This document shows positions 35,865-44,321 of a stretch of 64,000 nucleotides of DNA, piece after piece. The DNA lies in assembly GCF_002831645.1 (NCBI RefSeq), contig NZ_CP025117.1, forward strand, positions 248,001 to 312,000, read 5' to 3'. How positions within the stretch are numbered: the first letter of the stretch is position 1; every line of letters begins with the position of its first letter. The DNA is from Olleya sp. Bg11-27. GTDB lineage: Bacteria > Bacteroidota > Bacteroidia > Flavobacteriales > Flavobacteriaceae. Position numbers and translations under genes: made by a program. The notes beneath the pieces are model-generated. The model did not search any database and was not told where the DNA came from. It saw only the letters and a list, made by a program, of their open reading frames with translations.

Positions 35865-36997
35865 TATTCGCTAATTAGCGTTATAGTCATCGTCTGATTA
35901 TGTAATTGGCAAGCCATTTCGCCATGAAAAGGTGCAATTTCGCCATAAGAATAAAACCCAGTGATTACTGTATCACTACCCAACACATCAATAACTTCTT
36001 CGACCTCTTCTTCCACACGTTGGTCTAACACTAGTTTTCTACCAATACAACTAACTAGTATCGCTAACTCCGGCTTGTTCTTCCTATAACCTAACGCTTG
36101 TTTTGCTGCACGTTCTGATGCATTTGCGATATTATCTACATTGGTCATCATTAGCTGTACTTTAGAGTTTTCTTTAATATCTCCAGCTAAAACAACAGCA
36201 TTCTCTTCTTCATTAATATTTAAAATAGACCTAACAATAGATTGTTTTTCATCTGTAGATGTTACGTTTAATGGATATAACAAAGCTGCTCCAGGTAAAT
36301 CTTTAGCCTTATCTCCTAAGTATTTTTTATACAAATCTAAGGCTGGTTGCCCATCTAACTCATATAAAATATTGTCTTTCGACTTTGTAACGATGCGTTT
36401 TGGACCAAAAGGTGTCCATCCCCCATGAATTGAAAATGAAATCTCCAAGGTATCTCCATAAAAGCCAATCGCTACCAACTCGCCTTCTTTCGGATTCTCA
36501 TTGTAAGACGCTAATGTTTTTTCAAAACGTGCATCATCACCACATAACCCACCAGTAATTACTAAATTATCATCCGTAGAAGCACTCATTCCTTTTGTTA
36601 GCTGACTTCCGTTAACAAAACTACCTTCTGAGACTACAAACACATATTTTAAATCTTCTTGGGGCAATTGCTCAATAAGATCTTTTCCTGTTTTAAAACT
36701 ATCTAAATCAGAATTTAAAACATTACTAGTTTTAATTACAAACTTACTTTTTTCAAACTCGATAGCAGTAATAGTAATACTATCTTGATTTACTGTATTT
36801 GATGAAATCTCTGCACATGAAGACGCAAAAACAATATGTCCATCAGGAAAAAGTTGTCTAATCTCTTCGTAAACCAAACTATCCTCCAACATATACCGAT
36901 TACCAAAAACTAAAACCAAAGGTGCTTTTAAGTCTTGCTTTTCAATAACATATTCCCACTCTTCATCCTTATGCTTGACTAACTGTACTGTTTTCAT
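35864..36997 (-). CDS. FIST N/C-domain sensor protein (NosP-like candidate)
   Basis: The 377-residue soluble protein has FIST_N (residues ~25-215: VFASSCAEI, ITGGLCGDDARFEKT) and FIST_C (~220-375: SIHGGWTPFGPKRIVTKS, LDGQPALDLYKKYLG, and the closing GFYSYGEIAPF). FIST proteins are signal-binding partners of kinases, and one branch (NosP) binds haem and NO. Whether this copy binds haem cannot be told from sequence alone. Gene spacing is 2 bp to the PAS kinase upstream and a 1-bp overlap with the kinase downstream. Confidence 0.88.
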   Translation of the reverse strand: MKTVQLVKHKDEEWEYVIEKQDLKAPLVLVFGNRYMLEDSLVYEEIRQLFPDGHIVFASSCAEISSNTVNQDSITITAIEFEKSKFVIKTSNVLNSDLDSFKTGKDLIEQLPQEDLKYVFVVSEGSFVNGSQLTKGMSASTDDNLVITGGLCGDDARFEKTLASYNENPKEGELVAIGFYGDTLEISFSIHGGWTPFGPKRIVTKSKDNILYELDGQPALDLYKKYLGDKAKDLPGAALLYPLNVTSTDEKQSIVRSILNINEEENAVVLAGDIKENSKVQLMMTNVDNIANASERAAKQALGYRKNKPELAILVSCIGRKLVLDQRVEEEVEEVIDVLGSDTVITGFYSYGEIAPFHGEMACQLHNQTMTITLISE

Positions 36998-36999
36998 TG

Positions 37000-38958
37000 C
37001 TATTTTTTTAATGTGAAATAAAAAGTAGTTCCTACATTTGGCTCACTATCTAACCAGATTTCACCTTCATGTAAATTGACGATTTTTTTGACAATAGACA
37101 ATCCAATTCCTGAGGAATCCTTACTCTTCTTTAACGAATGGAATATCTTAAATATTTTATCATGGTACTTTTTATCAATACCAATACCATTATCTTTTAT
37201 TGAAAATTTGTAATGACTTTTTAAATCTTCGACATCAATGACAATACTACCATTTTCTTTATCTATAAACTTAACCGAATTGCTAATTAGGTTCTGAAAC
37301 ACCTGCTGTAGCTTGGTCTTATCTCCTATTATATTAGGCAAAACATTAAGACTCTTAATCTCTATATGATCTGGAATATACAATATGCTAACCAGCTCGC
37401 TAACCATACTATTTAAATCCACATTGACCTTAACAGAGTTATCTGCTCCAACACTAGAGTAATTTAACACGTCCGTAATTAACTGTTCCATCTTCTCTAA
37501 AGTGGTTTCAATAAGTCCAAAATTTTGAAGACTAACAGCATCCAACTTTCCTTTATTATCTTCTTTCAACCAGCTAACTAGTGCGTCTATACTTCGTAAA
37601 GGCGACTTTAGGTCATGAGACACGATATGTGCATACTCCTGAAGCTCGTCATTACTTTTCGCTAATTTACTTAATAATTTTTCCTTCTGAATTTCTAGAT
37701 TTTTAGTCTCTGTCACATCTAAATGAATCCCAATAGATCCAATGACTTCTCCATCTATATTATAATTTGGCGCACCACTAACTAACCAATGTCTTGTTTT
37801 TCCTTTCTTACATATAGCCTTAAACTCATAAGAGTTTGACTCTCCTTTGTTACGTTTTTTTCGTTCTTCCTTTAGTATTTCAGAATCCTCTTCAGCAGCA
37901 AAAAGCGCTCGTGCATTTTTACCTTTCACTTCTGCTTCTGTATAACCAGACATTTTTTCAAAACTATGATTTACCATTAGGATTTCGTCGTTGTTATTCA
38001 ACTCCACCATTCCTAAATTCATATTTGCAATAATGTTGTAATACTTCTGCTTCTGTGCCTCCAAACTTTTTCTATAAGTACGTTTTAAAGTAACATCTGT
38101 AAAGGTCCACAGGTAACCTTTATATTGGTCACCCGCAACTATTGGCATGTAACTACGTTCTAAAATTTTACCGTCGACCATTTCTAATTCGTCACCAATA
38201 ACCGTTTTTTTATCAACATCTATAGAACGCATCCTTTGTATAAAACCATCAGGATCTTTAAACAGCACCTTATTGTGTTCTGATGCTGCAACGCAATCCA
38301 TCCCGATTAAATCTTTAGGGTTTGCCTTTATGTCAAAAAGTTCACAAAATTTATTATTAGTAAGTACTATATTACGGTTTTCGTCTTCCAAAACAATTCC
38401 GTTATCTAAATTTAAAATTAATGTTGCCAATCGGTTTTCAGACTCGATAAGCTTTTCTGCAGATTTTTTTTGATCAGTAATATCCCTAACAATACCTTGA
38501 GCTGCCACAGGCTTTTTATTAGAATCAAAAATAACACTTGCATTGATATGCACCCATTTTACCTCTTTTGATTTGGTATAAACACGTGCTTCATAATCTT
38601 TAAAGAAACCTTTAGTTTGCAACTCTAAAAAAGAAGATATCGCGTATTGATAATCTTCTTTATATATAAGGTTTACAACGTTTATTTTATCTCTAGCAAT
38701 ATCATAACCAAATAACTTAATCGCTGCTTCGTTAAATTTTATAACATTACCCTGCAAATCCATAACCACGTAGGCATCTAGAATATTTTCAAAAACCCCC
38801 TCTAATTGTGATGATTTTTCATCTAACAACTGCTCAAGTCTTTGAGACGTTAAGTAAAGCTCTCTTGATTTTTCCTCAAGAATTTTTTCTGCTGCTTTTC
38901 TTGCTGCCTTTTCACGCTTTAAAGCACGTTGTAGTATTTCTGTTTGGTCTTGACTCAT
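37000..38958 (-). CDS. Triple-PAS histidine kinase partnered with H-NOX
   Basis: The 652-residue cytosolic kinase starts with a coiled coil (~1-50, ALKREKAARKAAEKIL, a segment I associate with H-NOX-linked kinases). Three PAS modules follow (about 52-165, 175-290, 305-420), then HisKA with YAHIVSHDLKSPLRS (~440-455) and HATPase with LISNSVKFID, DNGIGID and SGIGLSIVKKIV. It has no receiver domain, so it must hand phosphate to a separate receiver. Its start overlaps the H-NOX stop by 1 bp, the usual arrangement for a sensor and its kinase. Confidence 0.92.
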   Translation of the reverse strand: MSQDQTEILQRALKREKAARKAAEKILEEKSRELYLTSQRLEQLLDEKSSQLEGVFENILDAYVVMDLQGNVIKFNEAAIKLFGYDIARDKINVVNLIYKEDYQYAISSFLELQTKGFFKDYEARVYTKSKEVKWVHINASVIFDSNKKPVAAQGIVRDITDQKKSAEKLIESENRLATLILNLDNGIVLEDENRNIVLTNNKFCELFDIKANPKDLIGMDCVAASEHNKVLFKDPDGFIQRMRSIDVDKKTVIGDELEMVDGKILERSYMPIVAGDQYKGYLWTFTDVTLKRTYRKSLEAQKQKYYNIIANMNLGMVELNNNDEILMVNHSFEKMSGYTEAEVKGKNARALFAAEEDSEILKEERKKRNKGESNSYEFKAICKKGKTRHWLVSGAPNYNIDGEVIGSIGIHLDVTETKNLEIQKEKLLSKLAKSNDELQEYAHIVSHDLKSPLRSIDALVSWLKEDNKGKLDAVSLQNFGLIETTLEKMEQLITDVLNYSSVGADNSVKVNVDLNSMVSELVSILYIPDHIEIKSLNVLPNIIGDKTKLQQVFQNLISNSVKFIDKENGSIVIDVEDLKSHYKFSIKDNGIGIDKKYHDKIFKIFHSLKKSKDSSGIGLSIVKKIVNLHEGEIWLDSEPNVGTTFYFTLKK

Positions 38959-39497
38959 TAATTTTTATGAATAACAAATCTAACTTCCGTTCCGTCCTCC
39001 TTAATTTTTTGTAAATCTATTGTTGCGGTTGAATTAAAATGCTCGAATGTTTTGTTCATCAACCCTAAACCAAAATGATGCATTGCTCTACTTGAGGTAT
39101 AAATCATTATTAAAGAGTTTTCCGTTTTCTCAACAACTTCAAAAGTTGGCAATTCTGCATCTGGATAAATTTTCCTAACTTCTACATGAATATGATTTTC
39201 TATAGATGAAATCATTTCAATAGGATCTTTATAAGTTGCTAAAAGCCCAGGATAACTTTTTTCAATAACACTAAAAAAGTGTTCAGCATAAACTAGTAAA
39301 AGGTTGTCTATTGATATGCCTGTGTTTTCACTTAAATGACTCAATAATTGAAGCATTTCAGAAAAACTATATGTTCCTACAGCAGTATAAACACCTTCAG
39401 ACTCTAACGTAGAGCTTGTTATGATGTTATCCACCATTTCTAGACCAAATTTATCCTCTACTAACTCTAAAAATTCTGTAAAAACAATTCCTTTCAT
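38958..39497 (-). CDS. H-NOX haem-nitric-oxide-binding sensor protein
   Basis: The 179-residue protein matches a stand-alone H-NOX domain: start MKGIVFTEFLELVEDKFG, proximal haem ligand H104 in NHIHVEVRKIYPDAELPTF, and the haem-propionate triad Y133-x-S135-x-R137 (YTSSR). At the position of the distal tyrosine that stabilises O2 in thermophile H-NOX there is F142, so an NO-selective, O2-excluding pocket is predicted. Stand-alone H-NOX proteins normally inhibit a partner kinase when NO is bound; the partner here is the next gene. Confidence 0.92.
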   Translation of the reverse strand: MKGIVFTEFLELVEDKFGLEMVDNIITSSTLESEGVYTAVGTYSFSEMLQLLSHLSENTGISIDNLLLVYAEHFFSVIEKSYPGLLATYKDPIEMISSIENHIHVEVRKIYPDAELPTFEVVEKTENSLIMIYTSSRAMHHFGLGLMNKTFEHFNSTATIDLQKIKEDGTEVRFVIHKN

Positions 39498-39499
39498 TT

Positions 39500-39913
39500 T
39501 TAAACTACAATTAATTCATTAATACTCCAATATGCTAATAATTTTTCAATTTTACTAACATAATCTTCATATTTTAATGGTTTTATAACATATCCTGCAA
39601 CACCGATTTTGTAACATTCCAATAAATCTTTTTGATTGTTAGACGTTGTTAATATGATGGTAGGAATGTACTTTAGGACAGGATCTTTTTTTAGAATACC
39701 TAAAAATTCAATACCGTTAATTTTTGGCATATTTAAATCTAGCAAAATTATATCTGGTAAATTATCTTTATTTTCTAAAAGCTCTAATGCTTCCTCTCCG
39801 TTATTGGCTTCAATAATATGGTGATTTAATTGTAAAGCTGAAGTTGTTCTGTTCAACTTCATTTTTTCAATCATATCATCTTCAATTAGAAGAATTTTAA
39901 GTGTTTTTGACAT
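39500..39913 (-). CDS. Single-domain response regulator leading the H-NOX operon
   Basis: The 137-residue Rcp1/CheY-like receiver has acidic residues E11-D12-D13, phosphoacceptor D59 in ILLDLNMPKING, TTSN in the switch region and the VIKPLK lysine. There is no output domain. It is the first gene of the operon, 2 bp before H-NOX. In a split relay it is the natural intermediate between the kinases and the Hpt protein. Confidence 0.9.
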   Translation of the reverse strand: MSKTLKILLIEDDMIEKMKLNRTTSALQLNHHIIEANNGEEALELLENKDNLPDIILLDLNMPKINGIEFLGILKKDPVLKYIPTIILTTSNNQKDLLECYKIGVAGYVIKPLKYEDYVSKIEKLLAYWSINELIVV

Positions 39914-39940
39914 TGTGAGGGTGTATTATTTTCTATTAAA

Positions 39941-40044
39941 CAAAACTATCACAAATTACACTCACAAAAATTTAATTTCGTTTATACTGGTTTTAGTAAT
40001 GCTGAATAACGTTTAAGTGTCGACGAATGGAAATTGAGTATTTT
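39941..40044 (-). promoter_or_regulatory. Promoter with direct-repeat activator site (site 6), autoregulatory
   Basis: Minus strand: a weak first repeat AAAATAC (40044-40038), 14 nt, TCGACAC (40023-40017) within CCATTCGTCGACACTTAA (identical to site 1), 68 bp, then TAGTTTTG (39948-39941), an exact TAnnTTTG box. The offset is 20 bp longer than at sites 1, 2 and 5. A closer degenerate box (TAATTTG, about 58 bp away) is also possible. It stands before the operon encoding the LytTR regulator, so the operon probably controls itself. Confidence 0.68.
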
Positions 40045-40324
40045 AACTTTTACAATATGCTATCGATTTTATAGTGTTATTCTTAGCATGGCGCTTAATC
40101 TTATCTAACTCTAATAAAAAATTTAATGAATACTCATTTAAGTCTTTTTTACTTAAATGAACTTCTAGGAAGGAAATAAACTCTAACTGTTTTAAACTAG
40201 AATGTAACACTCTGCAGCTTTTTAATTTTAAGTCTGGTTTCACAAGCGACACATTAAGAGAAGTGCTTGATTCTAAGCTTTGATTGAACACTTTGAATAA
40301 TCTTTCGAATTGAGGGAATTTCAT
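40043..40324 (-). CDS. Small hypothetical protein
   Basis: The 93-residue frame with an ATG start encodes a mixed helical, Lys/Leu-rich soluble protein without recognisable motif. Codon use resembles the neighbours. It ends only about 20 bp from the promoter of the H-NOX operon, which lies on the same strand downstream. I cannot assign a function. Confidence 0.5.
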   Translation of the reverse strand: MKFPQFERLFKVFNQSLESSTSLNVSLVKPDLKLKSCRVLHSSLKQLEFISFLEVHLSKKDLNEYSLNFLLELDKIKRHAKNNTIKSIAYCKS

Positions 40325-40440
40325 GATTTGAGGTCTTTATACTTCAAAAATAAGGACACCCGTACTGCTTATTAAAACTATTCTACAATTACACCTTTAC
40401 TAACGGCAAATTGCAGTTTAGTATCGATAAGTCTCTTTTT

Positions 40441-40803
40441 TCACTCTAATTCTGAACGCATTTTTTTAGTCATTCCTTTTACAACCATAGCATAAGAATG
40501 ATCAATTAGCTCAGAAATAAATTTTGGTGATAAATCGTTTTTATGGATATACAACGTGTTCCAATGTTTTTTATTCATATGCCAACCAGGCTCAATACTC
40601 TCATGTGCTTCACGAAGTTTGATAGCATACTCTGGATCACATTTTAAGTTTATTGCCGCTAAGCCTTTATCCCATTTCTCCAAAGAGACTAGAGCAAACA
40701 TTTTACCCAATACTTTAAACACTAAAGTATTGACGTCAAAAGGAAAATCTTCTGTTACTTTTAGCTTACTTAAACAATGCTCCCTAAGCTGCTCAATATT
40801 CAT
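40441..40803 (-). CDS. MmcQ/YjbR-family protein
   Basis: The 120-residue protein matches MmcQ/YjbR: MNIEQLREHCLSK at the start, LGKMFALVSLEKWDKG in the middle, and the NKKHWNTLYIHKNDLSPKFISELIDHSY block near the end. These small proteins have a CyaY-like DNA-binding fold and no settled role. It is probably cytosolic and monocistronic. Confidence 0.85.
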   Translation of the reverse strand: MNIEQLREHCLSKLKVTEDFPFDVNTLVFKVLGKMFALVSLEKWDKGLAAINLKCDPEYAIKLREAHESIEPGWHMNKKHWNTLYIHKNDLSPKFISELIDHSYAMVVKGMTKKMRSELE

Positions 40804-40821
40804 AAAAAAGCAAGATAAAAT

Positions 40822-40959
40822 CTAGTTTTGTTGGGTAGGTTTAGATTTATAAGACGTTTTTTTAAGTTTTTTATAAGTTACTTTATCCTCCATATGGATT
40901 AAGGCAGGAATATCTAAGCTAATCAAGGTCTCATTAATGTATTGAAAAAATCTATTCAT
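40822..40959 (-). CDS. Possible 45-residue small protein
   Basis: A short frame from ATG at 40959 to TAG at 40822 encodes a basic peptide (starts MNRFFQYINETLISLDI, ends KSKPTQQN) in the ~270-bp gap upstream of the MmcQ/YjbR gene. It fills the gap and looks codon-biased like its neighbours, but nothing else supports it. Confidence 0.4.
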   Translation of the reverse strand: MNRFFQYINETLISLDIPALIHMEDKVTYKKLKKTSYKSKPTQQN

Positions 40960-41074
40960 AATCTAGGGGTTAATTTTCTGACAGCTAATATCTTAAAACA
41001 AAAAAAACATCTCATTAAAGATAATAAAAAAAAACTAAAAATCAGACTAACAGCAGATAATATCGATGAAAAAC

Positions 41075-41683
41075 CTATTCTAATTTTAATTTCTCATTAG
41101 ATTTTAGCGTTAAAGCACTATAATCCAATCGCCACCCTATGGTTTCTACAATATTCTCCACTAAAAGCAACGACTCTAGCGCTTCTTTTCTAGCGACATT
41201 ATACAAACCGCTTTCTGGGACTTTATCTCTAATATGTTGCTTTGCTTCTTCACTTAAATTAGTAAGGTCTGTGGCTTCAAACTTATTAAAGTAACCATCT
41301 GTTTTATCGTAATAATTAATGTTAGTCTCTATAGATAGAATTTCTGGTTGTGGAAAATGACTAATAGTAACTATCTTCTTTTTATGATTAGACGTTAATT
41401 CAATTTTATCAAAATCGTATCCAACATAAGCTTTTGCATTAATGACTACTAAGGCTTTTTTCTTACTTGAAACAAGTTTTAAAAACCGTTCCTTAACGTC
41501 TTCATAGTGATAGATTTCTGCAAAATCTCCTTCTACAGTAATAAATTTACAGACTTTTTTTATTTTGTCTAATAATATAACAGACTGTGCTGTCACTTTC
41601 TTTTTAGATTGCAAATGACTATATAGAGTATACAGCCCCAATCCAATAATACCTCCAATAATTAATGTAAAAAATGTTCCCAT
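41075..41683 (-). CDS. DUF4230 family membrane-anchored protein
   Basis: The 202-residue protein has one N-terminal helix (about 5-22) followed by a DUF4230-type domain (SVILLDKIKKVCKFITVEGDFAEIYHY, then VVINAKAYVGYDFDKIEL). Function is unknown. It directly abuts the cyclase gene (0-bp gap), suggesting co-transcription. Confidence 0.78.
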   Translation of the reverse strand: MGTFFTLIIGGIIGLGLYTLYSHLQSKKKVTAQSVILLDKIKKVCKFITVEGDFAEIYHYEDVKERFLKLVSSKKKALVVINAKAYVGYDFDKIELTSNHKKKIVTISHFPQPEILSIETNINYYDKTDGYFNKFEATDLTNLSEEAKQHIRDKVPESGLYNVARKEALESLLLVENIVETIGWRLDYSALTLKSNEKLKLE

Positions 41684-42433
41684 TTATTTTTCTATTTTAT
41701 ATAAAATCGGCTTACTTGGTGTTGCATCATTTTCGATTGGTGCAATTTGAAGATTTAAAATATATTTGCCATCTTGGACTTTGTTTGACACATAAATAAA
41801 CTCCGTTATTGTGGCGTCTTTTCTAATCTTATCATTAAAATCCCAAAACGCTTTATGCGCTAATAATTTACCTTCATCCTTTTCTTTATCTATACTTGGT
41901 AGATCTATCAACAAGTGTTTTACGCCAATTTTTCTAATAAAAACAGCAGCTTCCTCTGTTAAATAAGGCCAATTAGTATTGGAATATTGTCTCGATTTTT
42001 TAGCTTTAGTATTTGGCATGGTTCTAATAACCAATGCTTGTGGTTTACGTTGCTTTAAAAGATATTGCAATTGTGCTTTTGAGATCACTTGATCCTCTCC
42101 AACTTGTTCCGGTGCCACAGAAATAACTTCGGCTAAAAAGAAAAACTGTTTTAAGCATTTGTTTACACTGTAAAATTGCTCTGTAATATGACCAACACAC
42201 TCCGTATGCGTCCCATGAGCATGTGGATTAAACTGAATATTATTAAAATTAATTGACGCACCTTCTTTTACACTTGCGGTCCAATCGTTAAGTTTAACTG
42301 GGGCTATTATAGGCGCATCAATATACCATGCATTTGCATTGGTTTCTGAAGCACGAAGCGGCATGGAGATATCTAAAGGCTCTGCTAAATTAACTGTGTA
42401 TTTTTTGGTGTTTATGGTTATTGTAGAAATCAT
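41684..42433 (-). CDS. Cyclase-family (kynurenine formamidase-like) hydrolase
   Basis: The 249-residue protein has the family metal site in HAHGTHTECVGHI (usual HxGTHxD; here the last residue is Glu) and the downstream LLIDLPSID block. Members hydrolyse N-formylkynurenine or related amides. The D-to-E change at the metal motif and absence of other tryptophan-degradation genes leave the substrate open. Confidence 0.75.
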   Translation of the reverse strand: MISTITINTKKYTVNLAEPLDISMPLRASETNANAWYIDAPIIAPVKLNDWTASVKEGASINFNNIQFNPHAHGTHTECVGHITEQFYSVNKCLKQFFFLAEVISVAPEQVGEDQVISKAQLQYLLKQRKPQALVIRTMPNTKAKKSRQYSNTNWPYLTEEAAVFIRKIGVKHLLIDLPSIDKEKDEGKLLAHKAFWDFNDKIRKDATITEFIYVSNKVQDGKYILNLQIAPIENDATPSKPILYKIEK

Positions 42434-42515
42434 GTTAACTGTACTTGTTTCTGTGAGTTTTTAGGTTTGTTCCGTATGAGAATAAAAAATACAAATTAAT
42501 ACCAAAACGCGAAAA

Positions 42516-43691
42516 TTAATTCAGCATAAATAAGTCCGAAGCAATCCCATCGCTAAGAAACTTACCAGTTTTTGTCGTTTTTAAGCTGTTATCCTCAATA
42601 TACAACATTTGTTTATTAACATACTGACTAGCTTGTTGCAACAAGTATTCCAAAAAGCATTTTCCAAATTGTTTTTCTACCTCTGCAAGTGAGACCCCCC
42701 AAATAGTGCGCAAACCGGTCATCACAAACTCATTATACTTATCATTTAAGCTCAAAACCTCAACCTCTAACGGTAATTGCTCTTGGTTAATTTTAGCAAT
42801 GTAAATCGAATTATTTTTCACATTCCAAGCGCGTTGTTCTCCATTAAAACTGTGCGCAGAAGGACCGATCCCTAAATATGGTTTACCCAACCAATAGGCG
42901 CTATTATTTTTGCTATAATACGCCTTTTTACCAAAATTAGATAACTCATAATGATCAAAACCAGCTTGACCTAACCGCTCTATTAAAATATGAAATTGGT
43001 CATGTGCTAAATCGTCGTCAACATTATCAATAATTCCCTTTGCTATAAAACTGGCTAATGCTGTTTTAGGTTCCACCGTTAAAGCGTAACTAGAAATATG
43101 AGGAATTCCGAAACTTAGTGCGGTATTAATATTTTCTAACCACTCTGCATTGGTACTATTTGGGATACCATAAATTAAATCTAAACTTATGTTATCAAAA
43201 TATTGTGTCGCAAACTGTAAACAACGTTTAGCTTCCTCTGCATTATGCGCCCGATTCATGAGTTTTAAATCCTTTTCATGAAATGACTGCACACCAATAC
43301 TAAGCCTATTAATCCCTGTACTTTTTAACGCTTCAAATTTTGATTGATACAAAGATTGCACTTCGACTGCACTCAATGTAACATCATTATCTATAATTAA
43401 ATCATCCGGATTAGCTTCTAAAGTAATTTCAGGACTATCTATGACTTTATAATTTAAATAGACACTATCAATCAAATATTGCAACTCGTCTGCTGACAAC
43501 ACACTTGGTGTCCCGCCTCCAAAATAAATGGTTTCTACCGTTATATCTTTAAACTCGTCTTTACGTAATTCTAGTTCTTTCGCTAAAGCAAAAATAAGCT
43601 GGTCTTTCTTTTTCATTGACGTCGAAAAATGAAAGTCACAATAATGACATGCTTGCTTGCAAAATGGTATGTGTATGTATATTCCTGACAT
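42516..43691 (-). CDS. hemW: HemW-like radical SAM haem chaperone
   Basis: The 391-residue protein has the radical SAM cluster motif FCKQACHYCDFHF (CxxxCxxC) at ~10, GGGTPSVL at ~60, the NRLSIGVQSF stretch and a C-terminal HemW region. It lacks the extra N-terminal part and the second-SAM features of true oxygen-independent coproporphyrinogen oxidase HemN, so haem insertion is the likelier role. A haem chaperone a few kb from two haem-sensor candidates is probably coincidental. Confidence 0.85.
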   Translation of the reverse strand: MSGIYIHIPFCKQACHYCDFHFSTSMKKKDQLIFALAKELELRKDEFKDITVETIYFGGGTPSVLSADELQYLIDSVYLNYKVIDSPEITLEANPDDLIIDNDVTLSAVEVQSLYQSKFEALKSTGINRLSIGVQSFHEKDLKLMNRAHNAEEAKRCLQFATQYFDNISLDLIYGIPNSTNAEWLENINTALSFGIPHISSYALTVEPKTALASFIAKGIIDNVDDDLAHDQFHILIERLGQAGFDHYELSNFGKKAYYSKNNSAYWLGKPYLGIGPSAHSFNGEQRAWNVKNNSIYIAKINQEQLPLEVEVLSLNDKYNEFVMTGLRTIWGVSLAEVEKQFGKCFLEYLLQQASQYVNKQMLYIEDNSLKTTKTGKFLSDGIASDLFMLN

Positions 43692-43766
43692 ATTTAATTA
43701 TAAATAATCACCTCTTATTTCTTCTTATCGTTTCTAATATTAAAACAGATAATTGATAATTAATTA

Positions 43767-44321
43767 TTACTTCTTGACGCGCTTTTCATTCTGCTTAACA
43801 AAACTGTCCCAACCAGAATAACTCTTTCCTATTTCTATACGTCCTTGATTGTAAAAATGACACACAGCAGCACCTAGTCCATCCATGGAATCTAAATTTT
43901 TAGGTAAGGTTTTAATTCCCAACATGCTTTGCAACATTTTTGCAACCTGCTCTTTACTCGCGTTTCCGCTTCCTGTAATGGCCATTTTAATTTTTTTAGG
44001 CGCATACTCAGTAATCGGAACTTCTCGCGACAACCCAGCTGCCATAGCTACACCTTGCGCACGACCTAACTTAAGCATACTTTGTACGTTTTTCCCAAAG
44101 AAGGGTGCTTCAATAGCAATCTCATCCGGATGATATGTTTCAATCAGCTCAATGGTACGCTCAAAAATAAGTTTCAGTTTTAGATAATGATCATCATACT
44201 TTTTTAAGTCTAATTCATTTAACTGTAATAAACTCATTTTTTTGTTAACCACCTTTATCAAACCAAATCCCATAATGGTTGTTCCTGGATCGATTCCTAA
44301 TATAATTTGTTCTTTGCTCAT
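43767..44321 (-). CDS. ruvC: Holliday junction resolvase RuvC
   Basis: The 184-residue endonuclease has the four acidic catalytic positions in order: IILGIDPGTTIMGFGL (Asp), EIAIEAPFFGKN (Glu), and MDGLGAAVCHFY (Asp pair). It acts with RuvAB on Holliday junctions. Length is normal. It immediately follows the outer-membrane protein gene on the same strand. Confidence 0.93.
   Translation of the reverse strand: MSKEQIILGIDPGTTIMGFGLIKVVNKKMSLLQLNELDLKKYDDHYLKLKLIFERTIELIETYHPDEIAIEAPFFGKNVQSMLKLGRAQGVAMAAGLSREVPITEYAPKKIKMAITGSGNASKEQVAKMLQSMLGIKTLPKNLDSMDGLGAAVCHFYNQGRIEIGKSYSGWDSFVKQNEKRVKK

Noticed and set aside
42516-43691. HemW as a functional part of the haem-sensor system
   Set aside because: hemW is a general housekeeping gene, lies outside the operon and has no direct-repeat site.
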